This document shows positions 58,112-64,000 of a stretch of DNA of 64,000 nucleotides, piece by piece. The DNA lies in NCBI GenBank assembly GCA_040902195.1, contig JBBDXS010000019.1:62001-126000 (forward strand), written 5' to 3'. The stretch is from JBBDXS01 sp040902195 (GTDB taxonomy: Bacteria > Chloroflexota > Dehalococcoidia > DSTF01 > RBG-16-68-14). The notes under the pieces were generated by a model. The model searched no databases, had not been told where the DNA came from, and worked only from the letters and a program-made list of their open reading frames with translations. Made by a program: the position numbers and the translations under genes. Numbering within the stretch: the first letter of the stretch is position 1; the number at the start of each line of letters is the position of its first letter.

Positions 58112-60185
58112 GAATCGTATTGGGCCTGTAGCGCAGGGCCTTCTTGAGCCGTACCGCCGTCTGGTTGTGCAGCAGGCCCTCCCAGAAGTGCGCCGGCACG
58201 AACTCCGGTAAGACGACCGTGATGAACGCGTCCGGATCGATCTTGTCGATGGCGTCGATATACGTCAGCATTGGCGCGAGGAACGAGCGGTAGGGCGACT
58301 CGATGATCACAATTGGCGTGTCGGCGACGTTGGCGTCCCAGCGGCTGCGCAATTCCTCCGCCTCCTCAATGTCGTCGGTGACGTGCACGGCGGTGACGTT
58401 GTCTGAGATGCTGTGCGCGAAGTCGATCGTGCGCAGGACTGCCTGATTGAGGTCGTCCACCGGCACCAGGACGACGCGCCCGCGCTGGCGCTCAGCGGGT
58501 GCCGTGCGCTCAGGTGCGGATGGCGTCTGGTCCACTTCGAGCTGGATCTGCACGCGCTGGTAGTGGTGGTGGATGCGCGAAAAGAAGAAGCTGAGCAGCG
58601 CGATGGCTCCGATTGTGATCCAGGCGCCGTCGATGAGCTTTGTCGAGATGATGATGATCGTGACGACGGCCGTCGCAACCGCACCGACGGCGTTCACGGC
58701 CAGACTGAGCCGTGTGCTGGCGTTGCGCTGCTCGCCGAGCCAATGACGCACCATACCCGTCTGCGACAGCGTAAAGCCTGCAAAGACGCCGACCGCATAG
58801 AGGGGGATCAGGCGGTGGGTATCCGCCTGGAACGCTACGAGCAGCCCCATCGAAGCGAGGCCGAGGAAGATGATGCCGTTCGAGAACGCGAGCCGGTCGC
58901 CGCGAAACGCGAACTGCCGCGGCAGGAAGCGATCGCGTGCCATCACCGAGCCGAGCGACGGCAGACCGGCGAAGCTCGTATTCGCCGCGAGCAGCAGGAT
59001 TAGCGTCGTTCCGATCTGGACGGCGTAGAAAAGGACGTTTCTGCCGAAGACGCCTTCGCCGACCTGGGCCACGATCGTCTGCGTCTCTGATGGCGTCGCG
59101 CCGACCTGGTGGGCGAGGATCGTCAGCCCAACGAAGAAGAACGTGAGGATCGCGGCCATCCACGCGAGCGTGATGTTTGCGTTGCGAGCTTCAGGCGGCT
59201 TGAACGACGGCACGCCGTTCGAGACGGCCTCGATGCCCGTTAGCGCGGCCGCGCCAGACGAGAACGCCCGGAGGATCAGGAACAATCCGAGCGCTTGCGT
59301 GCCCGGCTCGATTGCGTGGTCGGGCGCCGCCGCCGTGATGTCGCTTCCAAGCGCGAGGCGCACGAAGCCGGTGATGATGAGTGCTGTGATGCTGAGAATG
59401 AAGAAGTAGGCGGGTATGGCGAAGTACGTGCCGGACTCGCGGGCGCCGCGCAGGTTGGCCAGCGTCAGTACGGCGACGGCCCCCACCGCGATTTCGATGC
59501 GCCAGTCCTGGAGCTCCGGCACGGCCGAGACGATCGCGGCGACGCCGGCGGCGGTGCTCACCGCGACCGTCAGGATGTAGTCGACGACCAGAGACGCGCC
59601 TGCGAGTAGCGCCGGTGTCGTTCCTAAGTTTGCTTTCGCCACGGCGTACGAGCCGCCGCCGTTCGGGTAGCCGCGGATCACCTGGCTGTACGAGACCGCA
59701 ACGACGACGACGAGCACGGCGATCGCTATCGAGATAGGGATCGACCAGTTGAAGAACACTGGTCCGGCGAGCAGCAGAACGAGCAGGATTTCCTCGGTCG
59801 CGTAGGCGCTGGAGGAGAGCATGTCGGATGAGTAGACGGCGAGCGCTTTGAGCTTGCTCAGCCGCTCCTCGAGCAGCTGCGACGTTGCGAGCGGCGCGCC
59901 GACGACGATGCGCTTGAAGTTGAGCCAGACGCCCTCGAGACGGGTGCGCGGGCGGAGCGCGATTGCTGTCGCGCGGTACTCACCCTCTTCCAGGCGCTCG
60001 AAGGCGCGCTCGCTGCGCCGCTGGACGCGCACGTAGCGGGAGCCGGGCTTCGCGCCTCGGCGGATCTCTCGAAGCTCTAGGTCGGGTGTGAGGGGGGCGG
60101 AACGCCCTTCTGCAGGCGGGCGCCCGCTATCGGCTCCGCCTTCATTGGGGTCACCAGGCTGCTGCTCGTCGTCAGTTGTGTTCAT
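58080..60185 (-). CDS. KimA/YdaO-like APC-superfamily potassium transporter
   Basis: A 701-residue protein: about 90 cytoplasmic residues, a 12-helix APC transporter domain (about 110-520) and a C-terminal soluble domain (about 545-690) with a universal-stress-like fold. The stretch SKLKALAVYSSDMLSSSAYA then TEEILLVLLLAG is characteristic of the KimA (YdaO) group of high-affinity potassium importers, whose C-terminal domain binds c-di-AMP in Bacillus. Related APC proteins move amino acids, so the substrate is likely K+ but not certain. ATG 60185 is preferred over 60200. Confidence 0.85.
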   Translation of the reverse strand: MNTTDDEQQPGDPNEGGADSGRPPAEGRSAPLTPDLELREIRRGAKPGSRYVRVQRRSERAFERLEEGEYRATAIALRPRTRLEGVWLNFKRIVVGAPLATSQLLEERLSKLKALAVYSSDMLSSSAYATEEILLVLLLAGPVFFNWSIPISIAIAVLVVVVAVSYSQVIRGYPNGGGSYAVAKANLGTTPALLAGASLVVDYILTVAVSTAAGVAAIVSAVPELQDWRIEIAVGAVAVLTLANLRGARESGTYFAIPAYFFILSITALIITGFVRLALGSDITAAAPDHAIEPGTQALGLFLILRAFSSGAAALTGIEAVSNGVPSFKPPEARNANITLAWMAAILTFFFVGLTILAHQVGATPSETQTIVAQVGEGVFGRNVLFYAVQIGTTLILLLAANTSFAGLPSLGSVMARDRFLPRQFAFRGDRLAFSNGIIFLGLASMGLLVAFQADTHRLIPLYAVGVFAGFTLSQTGMVRHWLGEQRNASTRLSLAVNAVGAVATAVVTIIIISTKLIDGAWITIGAIALLSFFFSRIHHHYQRVQIQLEVDQTPSAPERTAPAERQRGRVVLVPVDDLNQAVLRTIDFAHSISDNVTAVHVTDDIEEAEELRSRWDANVADTPIVIIESPYRSFLAPMLTYIDAIDKIDPDAFITVVLPEFVPAHFWEGLLHNQTAVRLKKALRYRPNTILIDVPYHLQP

Positions 60186-60287
60186 CAGATAAGGCCGCAA
60201 TTGGCCTGCCTGATTATGGCGTACTTTGCGCTCAAGTTCACTAGGGAAACGGAGCTGCCTGGGGAGGGATTCGGCTGGAGGGTGTCT

Positions 60288-63038
60288 TTACTGGCCCGGA
60301 GGGCCGCGGCCGTTGCCACGATCACGGCCGCCCGCCTCGCCAGCCGGCGTTGGCTCCGTATCGTCGAGGCTCTCGGGGGCGAGCACTACCACGTCAATAC
60401 GCGTCGAGATCTCTCCCGCGCCCGTAGCCACCACGGTCAATCGGAGCGTGTAGATACCCGGCGTCAGGTCGCTCGTGTCCCAGACGCCCAGCGTTCCGTC
60501 ATCGACGGGCTGGCCGGTCTGGTTGATGAGCTCCCAGTCCTCGGAGCCGGAAGGCTGGTACTCGAGGCGGAAGAACTGGAAGTCCTCCGCGTTGGCGCTT
60601 CCTCTGACGAATACCAGGCCGTCTACGGGGGCCGCGTTGGCAGGAGACGTGATGGCGACGGGGATGGACTGGTCAGCGTTCGGGTCGTCATCGGGCGTGC
60701 CGGGCCGGCGGCCAAGGGCGGACACCCATTCCTGCGCCTGCTCGCGTGCCCATTCCGACAAGCCTTCCGGGATGCGCAGCGTCCGCGCGACGGCGACGAA
60801 CTGCTGAGGCGTGTCGTCGTCCGCCGGCTTGCCGGTGCGCGTGTCGACGCGTCCGGTTGTCCACCAGTCATCGTCGCGCTGGGGAAACGACGCGGTGGCG
60901 AACCAGTCCTCGGGCGTCGTCTTGCCGCAGCCCGGCGTGGTCTTGAGGCCGGAAGGCATGCAGACGCTGCCGCGCACGAGGCCCTCGGGCCGGGAGAACT
61001 GCTCCACCGCGAGGTTTTCGTGGAACGCGATGGCGAACTCGCGCACAGTGCGCCAGGAGACGCTCGTACTGCTAATGTTCGTCATGGGCGTGTTATCGGC
61101 GTTGCCGAACCAGGAGCCGACGACGAGCTGCGGGGTGTAGCCGAACGCCCACGTATCGCCGATGAGGCCGATTGTGTCGTACGGCTCGCTCGTCCCCGTC
61201 TTGATCGCGAGTGGGCGGCCGGGAATCGAGAGCGCGCCGCACCCACCAAACGTGATGCTCTGCGCGCAGCCGTCCGAGAGGATGTCGTTGATCATGAAGG
61301 CGTTCTCTGCGGGGGCGACGCGAACTTCCTGGGCCGGCACCTCTTGCGCGGGCTGCCCATCGACGAGGGGGTAGAGCACCTTGCCGTCGCGGTCTTCGAC
61401 GCGCAGGATCGTGACGGGATCGAGCTCGCGGCTGCCCGGCAATTCGTCTTGTGCTGTTCGCGGGACGCCCTTGAGCAGACCGAGGTTCGGGAACACCGTA
61501 TAGCCGTAGACCATGTCGAGCAGTTTGACGTCGACGCCGCCGACGGTGAGCGACGGGCCGTACTGCGTGGGATCACGTAGGCTCGTGATCCCCATCTTGC
61601 GCGCCTGGTCGATGACTGGCGACACACCGGTGTACAGGATCGTCTTGATCGCAGGAATGTTCAACGAGTTGCCGAGTGCGTTGCGGGCGGTGATCGGCCC
61701 CTGGTAGCCGGTGCCCGGGTTGCGGGGTGGGTTGGCGCCGTCCCACCACTTGCTGTTGATCGGTGTGTCGAGGATCATCGTGCCGGGGCCCCAGCCTAGA
61801 TTCATGAAGGCGGTGAGGTACGTAAACGGCTTCAGCGTCGATCCGGGGGAGTTGAGCGCGACAGCCATGTCGTTCTTGCCGGTGATGTCCTCGTTAAAGT
61901 AGTCGCGGCTGCCGACGTAGGCCAGGACCTGCGCCGTCTTTGGGTCCATAGCGACGACGGCGCCGTTGTGGCCACCGGAGGCTTCGAACTGCGAGATCTG
62001 GTCCTCGAGAATGGTCTCCGCCTTGTGCTGCAGGTCGATGTCCAGCGTCGTGTACACGACGAGCCCGTCGTTGGTCACCGAACCGGCGCCAAACATTTCC
62101 TCCAGCTCTGGCTTGACGAGAGAGAAGACGAAGTGCGGCGCTTCTATCGGGTAGTCCTGCTTGACAATCTCCAACGGTGTCGTGGCAGCAAGCCAGGTCT
62201 GGTCCGCGGTGATATAACCCTCCTCGTGCATGCGCACGAGGACGCGGTTGCGCTGGGCGACGGTGGCCTCGGGTTCGTTGACGGGATCGAAGCACGTCGG
62301 GCATTGGGGTATGCCGGCGAGCAATGCGGCCTCCGGTAGCGTGAGGTCGATCGCATCCTTGCCGAAATAGCCCTGACTGGCTGCCTGCGCGCCGTAGTAG
62401 ATGCTGCCGTAGGAGATCTGGTTGAGATACCACTCCATGATCTGTTTCTTGTCGTACTTGCGCGTCAGCTCCAACGCGTATACGGTTTCACGGACCTTGC
62501 GGTCAATCGAGCGCTTGGTGCGCTCTTCGGGCGTGAAGTAGACGTTCTTCACGAGCTGCTGCGTGATGGAGCTGCCGCCGCGCCCTTCCAGGACGCCGGG
62601 CGAGCCGCCGAAGGGCCAGAAGTTGTCGAACGCCGCGGCTGTCAGGCCCTTGTAGTTGATGCCGGGGTTGTCCTTGAAGCTCGTATCTTCCCACGAGATC
62701 GTCGCCGCAACGAGCGCGAGGTTCATGCGATCGATGCTCACAGGCTGACGGAGGCCCTCGCCGTTGTCGAGGAACTCGAAGAGCTCCCGGCCGTTGCGGT
62801 CGTAGACGCGCGCGCCGCCGCGGGGGAGCTGCGCGATCGCTTCGTCTGGGGGGATCAGATCGCTGGCGTAGCTCCGGTACACGCCGTAGCCGACGCCCGC
62901 CATGACGCCCGAGCCGATCACGATCAGGCCGAACAGGACGATCAGCGCCGTCATCCAGCGCGACATGCCGCGGTTGCCGGCGTTGCGTTTGCGGCGCCGG
63001 TAGGCCAGGTAACGATACGTCCCGCCGTTTGAAGCCAT
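60288..63038 (-). CDS. Class A penicillin-binding protein (PBP1A-type) with Ig-like C-terminal domain
   Basis: A 916-residue bifunctional peptidoglycan synthase: cytoplasmic basic tail, anchor helix (about 28-52), glycosyltransferase GT51 domain (SWEDTSFKDNPGINYKG, GGSSITQQLVKN) and transpeptidase domain with S-x-x-K in SPGSTLKPF, S-x-N in GNSLNIPA and KTGTSEP. The His usual in the first GT51 motif is Asn here. A C-terminal beta domain (about 800-890, ITSPANAAPVDGLVFVRG) is Ig-like. It builds and cross-links cell-wall glycan, showing a peptidoglycan-bearing organism. It follows the methyltransferase by 2 bases. Confidence 0.95.
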   Translation of the reverse strand: MASNGGTYRYLAYRRRKRNAGNRGMSRWMTALIVLFGLIVIGSGVMAGVGYGVYRSYASDLIPPDEAIAQLPRGGARVYDRNGRELFEFLDNGEGLRQPVSIDRMNLALVAATISWEDTSFKDNPGINYKGLTAAAFDNFWPFGGSPGVLEGRGGSSITQQLVKNVYFTPEERTKRSIDRKVRETVYALELTRKYDKKQIMEWYLNQISYGSIYYGAQAASQGYFGKDAIDLTLPEAALLAGIPQCPTCFDPVNEPEATVAQRNRVLVRMHEEGYITADQTWLAATTPLEIVKQDYPIEAPHFVFSLVKPELEEMFGAGSVTNDGLVVYTTLDIDLQHKAETILEDQISQFEASGGHNGAVVAMDPKTAQVLAYVGSRDYFNEDITGKNDMAVALNSPGSTLKPFTYLTAFMNLGWGPGTMILDTPINSKWWDGANPPRNPGTGYQGPITARNALGNSLNIPAIKTILYTGVSPVIDQARKMGITSLRDPTQYGPSLTVGGVDVKLLDMVYGYTVFPNLGLLKGVPRTAQDELPGSRELDPVTILRVEDRDGKVLYPLVDGQPAQEVPAQEVRVAPAENAFMINDILSDGCAQSITFGGCGALSIPGRPLAIKTGTSEPYDTIGLIGDTWAFGYTPQLVVGSWFGNADNTPMTNISSTSVSWRTVREFAIAFHENLAVEQFSRPEGLVRGSVCMPSGLKTTPGCGKTTPEDWFATASFPQRDDDWWTTGRVDTRTGKPADDDTPQQFVAVARTLRIPEGLSEWAREQAQEWVSALGRRPGTPDDDPNADQSIPVAITSPANAAPVDGLVFVRGSANAEDFQFFRLEYQPSGSEDWELINQTGQPVDDGTLGVWDTSDLTPGIYTLRLTVVATGAGEISTRIDVVVLAPESLDDTEPTPAGEAGGRDRGNGRGPPGQ

Positions 63039-63040
63039 GA

Positions 63041-63781
63041 TTATGTCCTCTGAAGTATGACGAAGTGGGACAGCCCAAGCCAGCGCGCCGGGGTCGCCTC
63101 CAGGCGGTAGAAGACGGCGCGCAGCAAGCCGCCAATGCGCTTCCGCCGCGCTGCGATATTATCGAAGCCGGGGTAGACGCAGGTGTTCACGATGACGCGC
63201 GCGGGGAGCCCGGTTACGAGGCGTCGCATCTGGTCCCGCGTGTAGGAGCGCGCGTGGGGCACCAGCCGGTCGCGCAGGGGGTCCGGCAGGTAATTGACGA
63301 GCGGGATGTTGCCGAAGACGTAGCGCTTGCCGAGGTACACGCCGTGCGTCTCGAAGGGGTAGAGACGGTTCGGCGCGTAGACGATCACGTGGCCGCCGGG
63401 CCTCACGATGCGGCATGCCTCACGCAGCGTCTGCTTGTCGTCGCGGACGTGCTCGATGACTTCGTTCAGCAGCACGGCGTCGAGCGAAGCGTCCGCGAAC
63501 GGGAGCTGTTCGCTCACGGCGATAGCGAGGCTGCCGGTGTCGCGGCCCTCGCGCACGCGCCCGGCGTCGATGTCGATGCCGTAGGCGCGGGCGGCGATCT
63601 TCCGGAGCTTGCGCACGTACGTGCCGATGCCGCAACCGATGTCGAGAACGGCAGTGCCCTCCAGGGGGACATAGCGACGGATGAGATTGAGCCGCCGGTC
63701 CTGCCCCGCCCGCCAGACGAAGCTGGGGTTCCCTAGTGCGACCTGCTCCTTGCTCAGAGCTGCGGGGGCTTCTGTCATCAT
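63041..63781 (-). CDS. Class I SAM-dependent methyltransferase
   Basis: A 246-residue methyltransferase of the Methyltransf_11 type: SAM motif I VLDIGCGIGTYVRK, acidic strand-2 end YGIDIDAG, FADASLDAVLLNEVIEHV (motif IV region) and IVRPGGHVIVYAPN. No signal peptide. The substrate is unknown; position directly before PBP1A may indicate a cell-envelope target. ATG 63781 or the next ATG (63778) starts it. Confidence 0.88.
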   Translation of the reverse strand: MMTEAPAALSKEQVALGNPSFVWRAGQDRRLNLIRRYVPLEGTAVLDIGCGIGTYVRKLRKIAARAYGIDIDAGRVREGRDTGSLAIAVSEQLPFADASLDAVLLNEVIEHVRDDKQTLREACRIVRPGGHVIVYAPNRLYPFETHGVYLGKRYVFGNIPLVNYLPDPLRDRLVPHARSYTRDQMRRLVTGLPARVIVNTCVYPGFDNIAARRKRIGGLLRAVFYRLEATPARWLGLSHFVILQRT

Positions 63782-63942
63782 TGAGGCTTCCGGCCCGTAC
63801 TCGATAGGGTAGCAAGGCCGGATCGCGAGAAGGAAGGGAAGATTCCGGCCGCGGTGGAACTGTACCGCTTTGTCCAGCAGCCGGCGCGTCCGTATCTAGG
63901 GGGCGCCCCAGTTCGAACCTACGTCAGGGAATCGTCCTCTGC

Positions 63943-63948
63943 TACACT
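63943..63948 (+). promoter_or_regulatory. Possible -10 box for gatC
   Basis: TACACT lies 10 bases before the gatC ATG, implying a very short leader, as with other starts in this window. No convincing -35 element. Confidence 0.35.
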
Positions 63949-63957
63949 CGAACGACC

Positions 63958-64000
63958 ATGAGTCTGACACGAGAAGAAGTGCTGCACATCGCCCACCTGG
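63958..64000 (+). CDS. gatC: Asp/Glu-tRNA amidotransferase subunit C (5' end only)
   Basis: Only 14 codons are present before the window ends: MSLTREEVLHIAHL. This matches the conserved GatC N-terminus (M-x-L-T-x-E-E-V-x-H-I-A-x-L). GatC is the small linker subunit of the GatCAB complex that converts Glu-tRNA(Gln) or Asp-tRNA(Asn) to the amide form. gatA usually follows, but it lies outside the window. Confidence 0.8.
   Translation, partial: MSLTREEVLHIAHL

Noticed and set aside
1..64000. CRISPR arrays, rRNA genes, insertion sequences
   Set aside because: No regularly spaced repeats, no rRNA-like sequence and no transposase or terminal repeats were seen.

Overview
The window is GC-rich, gene-dense bacterial chromosome with about 65 protein genes, one intact tRNA and no rRNA, CRISPR array, transposase or recognisable integrase. 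No stretch over about 300 bases lacks a gene. The gene set (a PBP1A with an Ig-like tail, a GT-C glycosyltransferase, an ECF42/DGPF pair, a fused transaldolase/phosphoglucose isomerase, a mycothione-reductase-like enzyme, direct-repeat PHO boxes and several near-leaderless starts) fits a monoderm, most likely Chloroflexota or a deep actinobacterial lineage. This is inference; no marker gene in the window settles it.

Layout. 1-4.4 kb: phosphate operon pstS(partial)-pstC-pstA-pstB-phoU, with a hairpin and a PHO-box-like repeat after pstS. 4.4-8.3 kb (minus strand): an ECF42 sigma factor with its DGPF partner, then malQ. 8.4-12 kb: a heterodimeric ABC exporter. 12-15 kb: a small protein, a YgjP-type metallopeptidase, a fatty-acid desaturase and a DinB-like protein.

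15.1-49.0 kb looks like a genomic island of about 33.8 kb. Its right edge is an intact tRNA-Gly(CCC) at 48943-49018. Its left edge is a decayed direct copy of that tRNA's 3' half, matching at 53 of 55 positions. The cargo is mostly thiol/selenol redox and reductant supply: seven thioredoxin-fold proteins, a CcdA whose two halves are in reversed order (apparent circular permutation), a CRP-family regulator with matching TGTGA-N6-TCACA palindromes, a deiodinase-like selenoprotein with an in-frame UGA, a CsoR/CstR-type operator ahead of a DsrE/membrane-protein cluster, a glutaredoxin-thioredoxin reductase fusion and a zinc-ribbon FNT channel. Then comes a tightly overlapping operon for the oxidative pentose phosphate pathway (tkt, tal-pgi, gnd, zwf, pgl, glk, HAD, mycothione-reductase-like, GH15). 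At the right end is a mercury module (merR, merA, a CxxC membrane protein and a second apparent selenoprotein with a Cys-Sec pair). The genes suggest that glucose released by GH15 is phosphorylated and oxidised for NADPH, which feeds the disulfide reductases, the thioredoxin-fold proteins and MerA.

49.1-64 kb: ordinary chromosome with an SDR, an aldonolactone-oxidase-like flavoprotein, a GT-C glycosyltransferase carrying a pseudopilin-like domain, a secreted protein of unknown role, two membrane proteins, a membrane-anchored HExxH protein, a KimA-like potassium transporter, PBP1A, a methyltransferase and the first codons of gatC.
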